Assembly (NCBI RefSeq): GCF_947179165.1
Contig: NC_077244.1
Coordinates: 69,858,144-69,922,143 of the forward strand
Direction: 5' to 3'
DNA: 64,000 nucleotides
Source of the DNA: Solanum dulcamara
Lineage: Eukaryota > Streptophyta > Magnoliopsida > Solanales > Solanaceae
Shown here: piece by piece, positions 20,435 through 33,119 of the stretch
Layout of the letters: each line of letters opens with the position of its first letter
How positions within the stretch are numbered: the stretch's first letter is position 1
Notes under the pieces: generated by a model
Told to the model about the DNA's origin: nothing
Database searches by the model: none
The model's input: the letters and a program-made list of their open reading frames with translations, nothing else
Translations under genes and position numbers: made by a program

Positions 20435-23400
20435 CTACAGTGGCATCAACCTTCGATATTTGAAGAACCACAAAAATGCAAAGAATATCACTGCTCCAGT
20501 TACACCTGTAATTATTAAGACCCATTTAAATGCATTTGGTTGATTAAACATTGGTATTTCAAAATTCATCCCAAAAATTCCTGCCACAACCCCAAAGATG
20601 GCAACCACAAAGGTCGCAGTTGTAAGTAGCAGCTCAAATTGTATAAGCTGATTCCGGACATTATCCTGCAAATAAAAGTCCATAATACATGAAAACAAAT
20701 CAATCAAATTATTATAAATTGTGTGTTTTAAGTTTTGACTAGTCTAATCTTACAAATTCCATGTTTTTAATAAGTCAAGGGTTTAATGCAAAGTAAAATC
20801 CATTTAAAACCAACTTAAATGTATAATGCATACCAGTTGAATGTTGATGAAATCTTCGGTATCATCAATATACTCCTTCAACTGTAACAGAAAAAAGAAA
20901 GTTTGATTAAGAAAAGGAATACAAAATGAAAGGATAAACAATAAGAGACTGTAGAAGATACCGATGTCAACTTGTTGAGAGTGCTGTCAATGACAACAAA
21001 ATAAGCCTCCAAGAGCATCTCCAGCTCTTCTATACTCTGAGTTTCAGCGCCACTTTCCGAACTTCTCATGCTTTCATGCCTGCTTCTTGCTATGCTCAAG
21101 CTTTTTTCAAGCCTCCTGCTCTCAGGGGGTGAGGAAACAGGGGAAACTGGAGCAGACAAAGACAACGCACCATCTGTTGACCTGTAGCCAAGCAATGATT
21201 GATCTCCATAGCAAGACAATTCCATCCGGCTTTTCTTCTCAGTGAGATACATCTCAGCCATGTCCCCATCATCATCCATAAGCTGCTCTATTTCATCTCT
21301 AACCTAGATAACAGATGGTGGGAAGTTAAGATAATATAATCAGTAACTTGTGCTTGGAAACTCCAGGGAAAAAAATATATAGCTAGGATACCTTCTGAAC
21401 TCTACGAGTCAAAGCAACAAGCCTGCTTTTCAATCTACGAACTCGTTCCAAATTCAAGGTACTAATTTTAGATGTAAGTTCATCCAACAATGGGTATGCT
21501 TCAATCTCTAGTTCTGCTGCCTGGTCATTTGGAAAGAAAACAAAATCAAAACACTTGGGTCGACGCAAACCAAATAATACAGAACTATCCAGGATACTTA
21601 TTACAATTGTTTATTCAACTTGTTCTAGGTCATGACAATATATATTAAATTGTAGCACCACACTTAGTTCACAGTTAAGTCATTTCAGTAGTTCTGTTGG
21701 TACCAGAGTTCTTGCAAAATGGATTTTGCATTTTGTTGATAGTATTCAAGAAACTGAGATATTCATTCCAAAATCAGTGCTAATTCCCTTTTTGCTTGTA
21801 AGCTCTTTCTCTCTCTTCGAGCTAAGACCAAGCTCTTCGTTGCAACATTTACATGTGCAAACTATGAAATCCACAAAACTTGTTACTATTATCTCTTGGA
21901 ACCTTAGTGTCAACTTGTATTTTTTGGCCATCGATACAAGTTCAATCATAAGGGCTATCTAGAAGTTTACTATGTGAAGTAAGGATCCTTGCATCATGCA
22001 TGTCATCACATGGATAGTCATGGTAGTTTTCAAGGTTAAGGTCAACCAACAAAAATTATCTGTCCTGTTCTCTTTATCATCAGGATATGTAGGTCGTCTG
22101 TGTAGTACGATGGAGAAGCTCCTCCCACACATACAAATACGACCAAAGAGATCAATGAGCCATAATTGAGAATATCTCTCACTGCCCTTATTTGGACTGA
22201 CACTGTTTTGGATCATTTTTCACTGTGAACCTTTCTGCTAAATTCCATTAAATAAATGGCTTTCTGGAATTACAGAATAGTATGATGCTTCTTTCCTACA
22301 AGGATAGTATTTTCTAAAGATGTTCAGGAAAATTGAGACAACAGCTAATTGAGTCAACAGCTTGTCAGCAATGACAATCAATTTTTGTCTGGATCGCGAC
22401 CTGCCAATATGCATCTTTACCAAATAACTCCTCCCATCCTATTTCTTTAAGAGACTCCTCCCATCCTAATTTATGACTGATGTGATTTTGGACTCTCAGG
22501 AAGGGATGTTAGTATCCCATGCTGCTATCCTATATGAAAGTTGAAACAATGAAAAGTGGGTCATATTCAACAACACAAACTTCAAGACCACCAACTATCT
22601 TTTCAGACTTGTTAATTCACCAAATTACCTCTCGGCTTCTACTGCCCATTTTATTTCACCACCTCTGCTTTTTCTCAGTCCAAAATGAGCAACTAAAACA
22701 AACTATGATTAAAAAAAAATGAAACTAAAACAATCATAATGAAAACACATCAAAACAAAATAAGATATAATAACTGCAAAATATTTATTTTAACTTATAA
22801 AACATAGTTCTTCCGCAAATCTAAAAATGATGCTCTAATGCTCATACAAATATCTGTGAAGTGGTTACTAGCTTTTGTAACATATTTTTATGTCAATTCA
22901 GAGTTTCAAACAGACGAAGTGAATATATTGTTTCCCAACTTCTATTAGGCATCCAAACTACAGAGCTTTCTCCTATTAACTAGTTTTGTTCTATGACCTC
23001 CTGTTGATGACTAGTTAACCGTTATGTTCTTTCTTCTCCTTGTGATAAAAAAGGAGGGGGGTTTTGGATTGAGCTCGGTGCTCTGTCTAGAGCAACTTAC
23101 CATCATCAGCATTTCCCCAAGAACATCAAACATCACAGAGGCATGCTTAAACTGAAATATCAATTTTTTTAATAGAACCAAACGAAACTGAGCAGTGTAA
23201 CCACTCTGCAACTCCTTTATAACCTAAGTTCAGATATGAATCCAGTCAGATACTTCCAACATTTAAAATGATATTTTAGGTCTGAATCAGCTGGAGATAA
23301 TGTGTGTGAAACGCAAAAATATGGGAATATTTAAGTATGTTGAGCAGTAACTCAGCTATTTCCTGGTCCCCGGGCTTTGCTCTAATGGTAAGAGTGCGGC

Positions 23401-24406
23401 TTGTGATGTGTCAGTTAGGTGCACGTCATGGGTTCGAATCCTGCTGCAGGTGTGCCTGATATTTCAGTGGGGAAGGGTAGAGAAGCAGCCCCATTATGCA
23501 TCGAGTTTCAAACCATGCACCATCACTAGCCCTCAAGGATTTCTTGGTTAAAAAAATAAAAAGAAACTCAAGCTATTTCCTTGAAAAATTGGAAGAACTA
23601 TCTTTATAACTTTCCCCTCTCAAAGCAACCAATGCCATCGGCGCACTTTGTCTTTGCACAGTATTGTATTAAGGCATATTTATATCAACAGGTGCAATGT
23701 AACTTGAGGCTACTCAGACGTAGGTTCTTACCAGATTTTATTGCAAAATTTGTACCATATACTCATACTCTATGTAGATGAAAACAAAGTCCCCAAGATG
23801 GTGTTTTCTGCTACATACCTGAGAATCAAGAAAAGTACAAGCTGCCTCCAGTGCAACTTCAAGCGCGCGGAATTCAAAGGGCAAATAATCCGGTGATGGA
23901 TTGCCAAACATATTCTCAATATTCCTGCCTCCTCTTCTTCTGCTCAACTCACCTTCTGACTGCCAAACCTCACCTGCTCCTGCAGCTTGCAACCGTCGCT
24001 GCAGCTCCACTACATACTGCAGGACATAGCTGTCGAGAGAATTTAATAGGAGAACCTCATCAGCTGTAATGATACATCGAATCTGCTCAAGATTTACAAC
24101 AATTGCCTTCTCCCTGCCAAGGATTGTTGATGGGTAAACAAACAATGGATCTAATAGACGTAGATCACGAGCTGGAAGGTCGCAACGACGCATCATAGTG
24201 AACTTGTCCACCTCAATGACCTGGGAATTGCCAGATGTATCAACCCGAATCCATGATCGAAGTCCTTGACCTCGCTTCTTAAGACCCAAGACATCTATAC
24301 CTTGAAAAGGTTGACGACCAGAGGTAGGCGGCCTATAAGATACTTCTCTAAGATTTGCTGCTGATGCAGGTTTTGGTGGAAGCAAGCGTTCTTTGATTTC
24401 AGCCAT
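20435..24406 (-). CDS. MRS2-1: magnesium transporter, CorA/MRS2 family (MRS2-1-like)
   Basis: Exons 24406-23819, 21520-21392, 21303-20962, 20881-20834 and 20665-20435 give 1,338 nt, 445 aa. MRS2/MGT proteins are pentameric Mg2+ channels; MRS2-1-like members are placed in the vacuolar membrane. Signature stretches are KKRGQGLRSWIRVD and FTMMRRCDLPARDLRLLDPL in exon 1, the coiled-coil region EIEAYPLLDELTSKIST in exon 2, IEELEMLLEAYFVVIDSTLN in exon 3, and in exon 5 two transmembrane helices (about 384-400 and 417-437) separated by the obligatory G401-M402-N403 filter motif, ending FKYRRLMPL. The start is the ATG at 24406 (MAEIKERLLPPKP). Intron 1 (2.3 kb) contains a SINE and a phase-compatible cassette exon candidate. 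A 5' UTR intron, donor 25129 and acceptor before 24425, is likely. Confidence 0.95.
23101..23223 (-). other. candidate cassette exon in MRS2 intron 1
   Basis: A 123-nt open stretch (41 codons) bordered by TTAG on its 5' side and a perfect donor GATG|GTAAGT on its 3' side. It is in phase 0, as are the flanking MRS2 exons, so including it would keep the frame and add 41 residues beginning VIKELQSGYTAQFR and ending FDVLGEMLMM. A second acceptor, TTGCAG at 23206, would give 35 codons. I do not recognise the peptide; it may instead be a fragment of another gene. Confidence 0.35.
23365..23570 (+). mobile_element. tRNA-derived SINE with target duplication
   Basis: It has an A-box-like TCTAATGGTAAGAGTG and a canonical B box, GGTTCGAATCC, at about 23430, and ends in an A-rich tail (TTAAAAAAATAAAAAG). 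It is flanked by AGCTATTTCCT at 23354-23364 and 23571-23581, an 11-bp target duplication. It lies in MRS2 intron 1, antisense to the gene. The tRNA-like head lacks a foldable cloverleaf, so it is not a tRNA gene. Confidence 0.88.
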
Positions 24407-25129
24407 CAATGAAGACTTTTATATGCTGGAATAAATGAAGAAGTTAATGAGCTTTCAATTCTAATAACTGTGAAAGAAACCTCCATGCCCAGCCACAATT
24501 CTCTATTGACTCCATCATTAGTTTAATCGGGTTTGTTGGGACATGTAAGAATTTAGATAAGTTGGTTCATTATGCCAGCCACAACTTACGTGAAGCTTTA
24601 ACGGATGAAGTTGCCTATTAGACCTTAATACTAACTGTATGCACATCATCAAATGTATTTTAAAAACACAGTTGGTCTACATTCAGCTTGGGCAGCTTCC
24701 CTAAAATTATTGGATATCATTTTGCTTTCTGACTACGAGTCCATCCCAGTCTCTAATAAGTTAAGAGTCTTGGCAGATGGACAATGATTATTTTACCTTA
24801 TTAAAGTTCTGTAACACATCACCCAGTGGCTAGATAGGTTTTTTGGAGTTAACGGAATTCCAAATCAACAAAACATTATTCTCCTACCATGTCCTACACC
24901 TGGTCAATTACTGCATGTCAGCTACCATAATACCCAGTCCAACACCAGAAAGTGATTTCCTAAATAAAACATTTGAATTAAAACTGAAGCTTGACTAACT
25001 AAAAAGTAATTTCCACAGAAAAAACATTAATTGAAACTAACAAGAAAAAATCTCAAAGGAAGCTTGAGCAATTGTATTGAAGCTTATTGTAAATCATCAG
25101 CAAAAAGGAAAATAGGAGGGAACCTTCAC

Positions 25130-26253
25130 CTGTAGATGGGGAGAGAGATGGTCATCCAATTAACCGGGCCCTCATTTGAAATTGCAGCCTAAACTCAGTC
25201 CAATTTTCAACCCGATTGTACAATATGTTAGGGTTTCGGTTAGAGCTGCCACTGTAGCTCCGCCGTCACGTGGGACACCGGAAAATCGCCGACCGGGAAA
25301 AACGTACAAATCAGTCACCCAACCTAAGCTGATAGTACTATAGAGCAATGAGTATAGGGATTTCTTCTCAGCCCTAAGGGAGTACAGTAATACTAATTTA
25401 CGTAATTTGCAGAAAATCTAAAAAAAAATCATAATAACAATATTGTATTTCTTACTCCTATATATCTTCTGTTTTATTTATATGTGGCTGAATAATATTC
25501 CTTTTACATCTAACTGTCACAAATTTTTATTTTTTAGTTAGTTAGGCTGGATTCGTGCTGCCTAATTTACAGGAAATTGATATAACCATTATAAATTTAT
25601 AGGTATCATATATTTTTTTCCCAATAATTATTTGTAAAGATAAAATGGTGGTATTTCTATTAGATTGCATGCAGTTTAAATACGTTACTGTGTATATCAC
25701 TCCTATGTACCAGAGTAATCTATCGTCAAAATATAAATTTATAAAAATATTACATTAACCTAGTACTTCGAATTCAGTTCTTTTACAAATACTAAGCTTA
25801 ATTTTATTGATAGCTAGGTCATAATTTTAATTATTGTCTTTTTCTTGTTCGTTTTCTCATCGAGTTTTTCTTCTTACTATTTCCTTCTTTCGGCTACGGG
25901 TGTGAAAAATTGATTTGATTGATAAGTCGAATAAAAAAAAAAAATTGTTGGTTTAGGCTAAAACCGTTTAGCCATAGGATTTGAGACACAAATCTGAAGT
26001 TTTGACTTTTGATTCGAAACTCAAGAAAGCTTTAATTTCAAATTATAATTTGTAATCTCAAATTCTTCAAAATGTAGGATTTCAAATTTCAAGTTGTGAT
26101 TTTAATTTTTCAAAACGTAAAATTTGATCCATAAATTTAAATTTTGCAAAAAGTAATAATAATCATAATTTTGAATTTTATAAATAAAAGAATCATGTTT
26201 GACATTGAAGAAATTATTTGTATCATATGTGATGATTATATTAACAAATAATC
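25130..26253. other. MRS2 5' region and intergenic
   Basis: 25135-25330 is relatively GC-rich and likely holds the MRS2 5' UTR and promoter, with a perfect G-box CACGTG at 25267-25272. The rest is AT-rich with no gene seen. Confidence 0.5.
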
Positions 26254-28532
26254 GGAGAAGAGCCTAAAATGTTCCTCAACTACTTGAATTGGTATAAAAT
26301 TATCCTTCATCTACCTTTTTGCTCTCAAATACCCCTAACGTCAATATTTTAGCTCAAAAATATTCTTATCTTTAACGGTCCATACTCATAAGGTGGATGA
26401 AGGACAATATTATACCAAATTTCATAGTTTAAAATTATTTTTAGGTCTTTTTTCGTTAAAATAATTTAAAATTACTTAATATATGGGTTCATATGATTGG
26501 CCTAATTTTGAATTCCATAGTAAATTAAAAATTAGAAAAAAGTTAGTCCTCTGCTCTCTATGCCTCTTTTTTGGGGGGTCTTGTCCACCATTTTAATTTT
26601 TTTTTAACTTATGACAAAACAAGGGAGAAAAAAAGAGGAAAATAGCACCAACGTCCATATAGAAATAATTAGTTCAATAGAAAATGATTTAATTATGCAG
26701 CTATGTATGTATATTTCATATTTCTTTTGTATGCACCCAATATTTAATATAGGGATAATACATCAAATCACCTCTAAATTTGGCAGCACAATTTACTTTA
26801 GCATTTTAACTTTACGGATATTTATTTACCCATCTAATCTTATGTCATAAGTATTTAATATCACCCCTCTGACGTGCAAAAAACATTAAAAATAAAATTG
26901 AGGGCACGTAAAATTATATTTTTAACAAAAAAAGGTCCTACTAATATGTATATTATATAATAAAAATTAAAAAACAAACATACCCCCCACGATCAACCCC
27001 CCCCCCCCACTCCTTCTTCTTCAAACCCCTCCACCACTTTCTCTTTCTTCAAAACCTCACCACCCCTCTACCTGCCTATCTCTGCTTCCTTAAACTCCCC
27101 ACCCACACCCTACCCCAACCCCATCCATCCCCTTTCTCCTTCTTCAAACCACACACCACACATAATGTACACTTTCTCGTTAACAATACAAAAATAGAAA
27201 CTCACAAAAACTTCAACACCCACATAATGTTCTTTACTTTTTATTTTGAAGATTTGTTTTTTTATAAATGTTTTGGATTTTTTTGAAAATAAAGACTCTT
27301 CATGAGGTTTGCCGGACAATCTTCAGTATTACGGAGTTGATGATTGGTAATGACAGTGCAAGCCATGAGTAGAAAAAAGAAATTTTCTTTTGTGAAATTC
27401 ATGTAAATAAATCTATGTTTTTCTTGAATTTGTTATGAATTAGAACTCGACTAGTATATAAATAGATAAGAATGAGGAACACTGCCGGCCAACAACGGCA
27501 GTAAGTGGCCGGCCAGTACCGGAAGAAAAATTCACAGCTAATGACCTTAATTTTTCTTAAACTAATTAGGAATTAGGAATTAATTAGTGTTTAAAAATAT
27601 TAGGAAAAGAAAAAATCATGAAAAAAGTAAGGAAGAAATGAATTAAAAAATCAAAATTTAGATAATTTCCAATGTGGCTTCTGACGTGGTGCTTATGTGG
27701 TTCTGATGTGGCAAGGATGTGACGCGTGTGTAATATAGTTGCCATTGTGAGACTGATGTTGTATTCTTAGGGTGATATTTATTCACTTTAAACTAGATTG
27801 GGGGTAAATAAACGCTCGTAAAGTTAAAGTGCTAAAGTAAGTTGTGCTGTCAAGTTCAGGGGTGATTTGATGTATTATCCCTTCAAAATAAAAGAATGAA
27901 ATTAAATTTTTCACATATCCTCATCCCCACCCCATCATAATAATGATACAAATTAAATGAATATGAACATATAAGTTCATTTCAAGTTTGAGTCTCCGAT
28001 ATCCTAATTAAGAATAATAAAAATTTTAAAAAAAGAATAAAAAGAGGAAATGAACAATATATTTGGATAATTGATAGAAGATTTTATATTAATCAAAATA
28101 ATAAAAAAAATTAAAAGGACAATTAGATAGGGCAAGTATTGATTTTAGTTGGACCCCTAATTATGAGGGGGTTATAATAAATCAGGATTGATTTAAAATC
28201 GGTCAAATAAGAAGATATCATGAAATTAATAAATTTTTGAATATTATTTTCAAGCATATTGTGTCAAAATATGGATCGTATGTAGTTTTATTATTTATTT
28301 GAGAAATTTTTTAATTTGGACCAATCAAATTAGACAACATAATAAATAAATATTTAATAATTATACTTTAGGAAAGCTGATAAAAACAATGGCAAATATG
28401 AACAAAATGGTTAATATCGAGGGTATTTTTGAGTCAAAAAGTTGACGTCAAGAGTATTTTGAGGCCGACAGATGGATGAAGGGTAATTTTATATCAATTT
28501 AAATAGTTGAGGGACATTTTAGGCCCTTTTCC
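26254..28532. mobile_element. long-TIR non-autonomous DNA transposon (outer)
   Basis: The left end begins GGAGAAGAGCCTAAAATG and the right end in reverse begins GGAAAAGGGCCTAAAATG. The similarity continues for roughly 150 bp (CTCAACTA.TTGAATTG.TATAAAATTA.CCTTCATC, then ACG.TCAA.TTTTT). No transposase is visible. Target duplication is uncertain; AATAAT is present near both ends. A second TIR element is nested inside. Long TIRs suggest a Mutator-like derivative, but this is inference. Confidence 0.8.
26752..27881. mobile_element. nested TIR element (inner, Mutator-like)
   Basis: Perfect 21-bp termini: GGGATAATACATCAAATCACC at 26752 and its complement ending at 27881. Similarity extends about 90 bp (GGCAGCACAA.TTACTTTAGCA.TTTAACTTTACG). 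The flanking 9 bp are TTTAATATA and TTCAAAATA (7 of 9 match), fitting a decayed 9-bp Mutator-type duplication. The interior holds a C-run at 26997-27008 and a strongly pyrimidine-biased tract to about 27150. No transposase frame. Confidence 0.88.
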
Positions 28533-29859
28533 AAAGAATAATTAGTTCTACTATGTCCAATTTATTGGACTAATGGATTATTATAAAATTATGATATTCA
28601 AAAGTTTGTAATAGCATGTAAACACACAAAAAAAAATTATATATGAAACATGAAAATTTGCGTATTAGTAATACGATCCCTTAGGATATTTCGATACTTT
28701 ATTTATAAACTATGGTTTACTCACCAGGTAAAAATTATATAAAAATTTGAGAAGTTTTAATACTCTTCACAAATTGTACATCTTCATGCTTATAAAGAAA
28801 AAAGATAATTTTAAAATCAAATTGCATATCCAGATAAAATTTCAACTTCAAATCAATATGATTTCAAATTATGCATAGACGAATCCTTAGAGTAATAAAG
28901 TAATTATTTTTTTTTAAAAAAATTAAACTAAAACAACATGGAGGGAGAATAAATTTTTACCACCTCCTCGAACTAGTTTGTAATGAGAGAATGATAACTA
29001 TTTCTTCATTCACTTTAATTTTTTATTTTTTTTTTAATATATTTTATCCTCAACAATAATTACGTATTTATTAAATTATTTTTTAAGATTTAAAATTATA
29101 CTTCAACTAATATAGATATTATAATAGAATATTTATATTAATCATTATTTTTTAAAAAATTGTGTAAAATTTAAAATGGGCAAATAAAAATCGACAAGAG
29201 AGATAGAAGGAAACAACATAGCCTTTGTATTCCTCACAAGGCCTTTTTTTTTTTCGTTTTTCACTTGCTATTCGATTATCCACATTAAAATTTGATTAAA
29301 ATTTAAATTTATATTAAAAAATCTCATATTAAGAGTAAAACTCTTTCTGACAAAGACGTTTGCATTCGTGCCACGGTGCTTCTTCCATGACATTCTTTTT
29401 TTTCCTCTTTAGATAAACAAACAGCCAAAACGACATGCTTCACGCAATCCAGTCCCAAAGGTGTCATAAATGATGTTTGTCAATGTGTGTTGCCAAACGA
29501 ATCAATTATTGTTCGTCGCAATTAATATGTATTATTTTGCTCGAAAGTGACAACTATAATGTCTTCATCTGCAATAAATAAAGTTAAAATAGAAAGAACT
29601 CCTCATACATGTACATCCCAGCACTAGTCATCACCCCCCCCCCCCCACCGGCTTTGCTTCTCTCAGAAAGAGACTTCAGATTGAGTACATTTTAATTATC
29701 CTGCTTATTAAAATTAACTTATTGGTCCAAAATAATTATATCATTAAACATCAAGATATAATTAATTTTATTTGTTTTTATATTTTCTCTTCTTCAATAA
29801 ATGTAATAGATTAATGTGATGAAAATTTAATGTTTGGACGGAAGGTAATAGTAAATGAA
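28533..29859. other. AT-rich intergenic region
   Basis: No exon is recognised. A 13-base C-run lies at 29634-29646. Confidence 0.5.
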
Positions 29860-30420
29860 CGCTCCACACATCATCGTTGGATTTTAATTAGTGCGAATCA
29901 AAAGTAAAGGGTTGTGATTTTTTTATAGAGTTGTGACTTTTTTGAAGGGTCGTAACTTTTCAAAGGATTGTGATCTTTTCGAAAGATTGTGCCTTGTCCA
30001 AATGGTTGTGACCTTTCCGATAAGGCACATTAAACACCTTTTCATACTGTCCTTTGTTGACTATAAATAGAAGGTTTTCTCTCATTTTTCAAAAATGAAA
30101 TTTGCTTCTTTTTCTGCATACATTTTCTTACAAATAAAAATAGAGTCTTTGTGTGAATTCGTTGCTACATTTTGAGTTCGCTGAAGTTATTGAAATTTGA
30201 GGTACCGCTACTTCTTTAATAGGTTATCCATTTTATCCTGAGAGGAAATAATCCACAACCTCGGATATAGTGAAGGGATTAAATTTCTTAAGGATACACA
30301 GTGATTTCTGTGGACTCAGATAGTTTCATTGCTTTTCATCTTAATAATTTTCTGATTTACTAACTTTAATACGGGAGTTAACAATCATAACATCAGCGAA
30401 TAACTAGATTAGGCTACGAC
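29860..30420 (+). mobile_element. LTR-like fragment (probable copia solo LTR/leader)
   Basis: Five imperfect 18-19-bp repeats of the form GTTGTGACTTTTC(G/A)AA(A/G)G occupy about 29910-30025. A TATA-like CTATAAATAGAAGG follows at about 30060, then sequence of the form CCTGAGAGGAAATAATCCAC and GGGAGTTAACAA that I associate with Solanaceae copia LTR and leader regions. No partner LTR is seen, so the boundaries are approximate. Confidence 0.5.
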
Positions 30421-30929
30421 AATTAGGGTGCATTAGGCAATTTTAGAATTAATTTTTTAAACTTTTTTAATCTGCCTAAAATTGACTAAATCCACAAATT
30501 TGAGTCATTCAGAATGTCGATTTTTACTTGATTAATTACAAATTGAACTTCTTGGATTTCAGCTCATTATTCAATTCGTATCGACCTATTCCATTTAGAT
30601 AAACATTGAGTAATTAAAAGTTCCCAAAGCTGTAATCTTTGTAATTATCTTAGGAAACAACACAAAATAATATCTTCCAGTAATACAACTTCTCATTGAT
30701 ATCATTGCATCATTATAATTGATAAATACAGAGGAGGAACGACTTCCATCTATGTACAAAATATACAACTCCCTCCATTGAGCATGTACAGAAACCTCAA
30801 ACCATCTTTGAGTAGAAGAAGATGGATGGGTTTTTCGGTATTTGACAGAAACATTACGATCCAAATTAAAGATAATATGTAAAATGAGCACGTGAGCTGA
30901 TCCATACACCACGTTTATTAAAAAAAAAA

Positions 30930-32519
30930 TTATATATAAGGGTTGATGTGAGAAGAATAATCCCGGATGCCAGCTCCTTCCCATCCCATCCATTCTTCCC
31001 ACATATCATAATCTGGATCATTCACTCCTCTCATGGATTCATCATCATCTTCCTCGTAAATTTCCATCTCTGCACTCTTTGTTTCACCTCTCAAGTTACT
31101 CATCACAGTCTGCATCCAAAAATCACACATCAGAACAGAACTAAAGTGAGAAAAAATATGAAATTCATGAGGTAAGAATTGTCCAAAAATGGACGTGGAA
31201 CTCATTAACCCTCACATGCCTAGAGCTGAAATTTTTTGGGGCCGGACACTATAAAATGGGGCACAACATCGGATAAATCATGAGTTTGTATAGATCTAAC
31301 TCTGATTCCACGATAAGAAAAATTGATTCTAAGCCTAATTTAATTTGAAAAGTTAAGTTCATAAAGTTTGAAATGTCCAATACTATACAAGAAGATCAAA
31401 CAACCCATATCGGAACCAAACATGATTCCAAATTATTGAAATAAGGGACCTACAAACAAGTTCTAGTATGTAATAATTGAAAATAGGATAGTGACATATT
31501 ATTAGATAACGTAATTGGCACCTCTCAACTTTCTAACAAAAGTGAAAAGGACTTTTTGCCTAAAAAAAGTTCGCAGGTTCCCTACAAGATTAAACAACCC
31601 AAGGATGAATTGATTGAAACCTACTTAAAGTATTTGTTTACGGATCAATAAAGTTTTCTAATCACTTGAAGTTCATCTAGTGAAGTAAATGAAAACCCAC
31701 TTTTCTTTATCACTATTATTATAAGGATAGATTAGGAGGAGTATTATATAAAATACAAATCTCACGATCAAGAATCCAAGCTTTATCTTCCTCAGTCTTC
31801 TTTCATTTGGTTCCTATATTCTCTGCTTAATCCACTAAACTTCTTTTATTTGAATTAACATTAAAGCTAAATCCAACATATTATCCACAATTTTATAACT
31901 ACTATAAAACACGAAATAAATTAATTAAAAAACTAGGATAATATGGAATTAAAAGAAATGTTAATTACAGTAATAAACTTACATCGTATGCGTCATTGAT
32001 TTGGTGGAATTGGATGCCGCAATTACTTCCTCTGCACACATCCGGGTGATACTGAAATTCAATCAAACAAAATTTCGTTAATTAACAATGTCTAACACCT
32101 AAATTTCGTTAGTAACTCAATTGGTTGATTACCTGAATTTTATTTTATCAAATGAGAATTCAATTTTAGTGAGAATTCGATTACACCTTGTAATCCCTCA
32201 CTGTTTCCCTTCCTCCACCTTGTTGTTAGAATTACGGATATGATTTTTTATATCAAACATATAACAGAAGAGAGAAAATATATACCTGAAGAGCAAGCTG
32301 TCTAAAAGCCTTTCTGACTTCAGATTCGGAAGCATCAGGTTGAATCCTCAAGGTCTTGTAAGGATCACTCAAAGAAGGTGAATAAACACAAGTAACCTTA
32401 AATCTAATATTTTCACTCCTCTTCGTCCTCTTATTCGAGCAATTCTTCAAACGAATCCAAGAAGCAGAGGCAGACCCACAACCCCCAACATTCCTCAGCA
32501 ATCCCATAGCAGTCGCCAT
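30930..32519 (-). CDS. J8: chaperone protein DnaJ, J8 type, chloroplastic
   Basis: Exons 32519-32286, 32051-31983 and 31109-30930 join to 160 aa in phase 0. The J domain starts at [20 protein letters not shown] (about residue 52), and the HPD tripeptide, which stimulates Hsp70 ATPase, is at residues 80-82, encoded at the start of exon 2. The tail [20 protein letters not shown] is distinctive of Arabidopsis J8 and its orthologues. The first 45 or so residues are basic and Ser-rich, as in a plastid transit peptide. J8 is a small soluble stromal DnaJ; Arabidopsis mutants are reported to have altered photosynthetic performance. No Gly/Phe or zinc-finger region is present, so it is a type III (DnaJ C) protein. 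Confidence 0.93.
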
Positions 32520-33119
32520 TGAATTCTTTTCCTCTTACAAATTACGCAGGTATTTTTCGTAGAACAATTGAATTTTAGTGTGATTATAAGGAAATCCAGA
32601 ACACGGTGTTTAAATAGATTATGAATTAATAGAAATATTCAACAAGACCGGATCAAATACGGCAAACCAAATGTGAATGAGACTGTTTTGGGAGTAATAT
32701 ATTATTAAGCGGAATAATAATTGTTGATATAAAGGTCAACAAGATGGAGGAGGAGAATTGAAAAACAATGTTGAATATGAAAATGTTTACTTGCGTTAAG
32801 CAGACTCTGTTTAAATAAATGTAAAAGAGAAGTAAAAGGGATAAGCCAAAGAATGGTACGTGAGAGGGTACCTGGTATTAGGAGGTGACGTGTCAATCTT
32901 TGTGTTTTAAGAAGGCTTATATGGTCAAATACAAAACAAAAAATGGCCTAAAATACCTTTTTAACTATGTGAATTAGTATAAAAAGTACTCTTCGTCTAC
33001 TTATTGGACCAAAATACCCCGCATTAACTTTTTGTGTCTTCTTTGCCCTTACTAATACTAATCTCAATTAAATTTTTTTATTAATGACGTGTCATTATTC
33101 TATTGGCTATCCTAATAAT
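32520..33119. other. J8 upstream region with solitary TIR fragment
   Basis: 32945-33045 (GGCCTAAAATACC, GTGAATTAGTATAAAAAGTAC, CAAAATACCCCGC) resembles the end of the 26254-28532 outer TIR element and is a single-ended remnant. The rest is the J8 promoter and spacer with nothing else recognised. Confidence 0.5.

Noticed and set aside
20304..20525. 73-codon minus frame containing SASKRGRPAGDIFRKAF
   Set aside because: It overlaps the last MRS2 exon in another frame and runs into the 3' UTR; no splice signal or homology recognised.
23375..23450. Possible tRNA gene (GGTTCGAATCC)
   Set aside because: The B box is good, but the surrounding sequence does not fold into acceptor and anticodon stems, and an A-rich tail with flanking duplication marks a SINE.
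30595..31002. 135-codon minus frame overlapping the J8 last exon
   Set aside because: It reads the J8 3' end and 3' UTR in a different frame, and no homology is seen.
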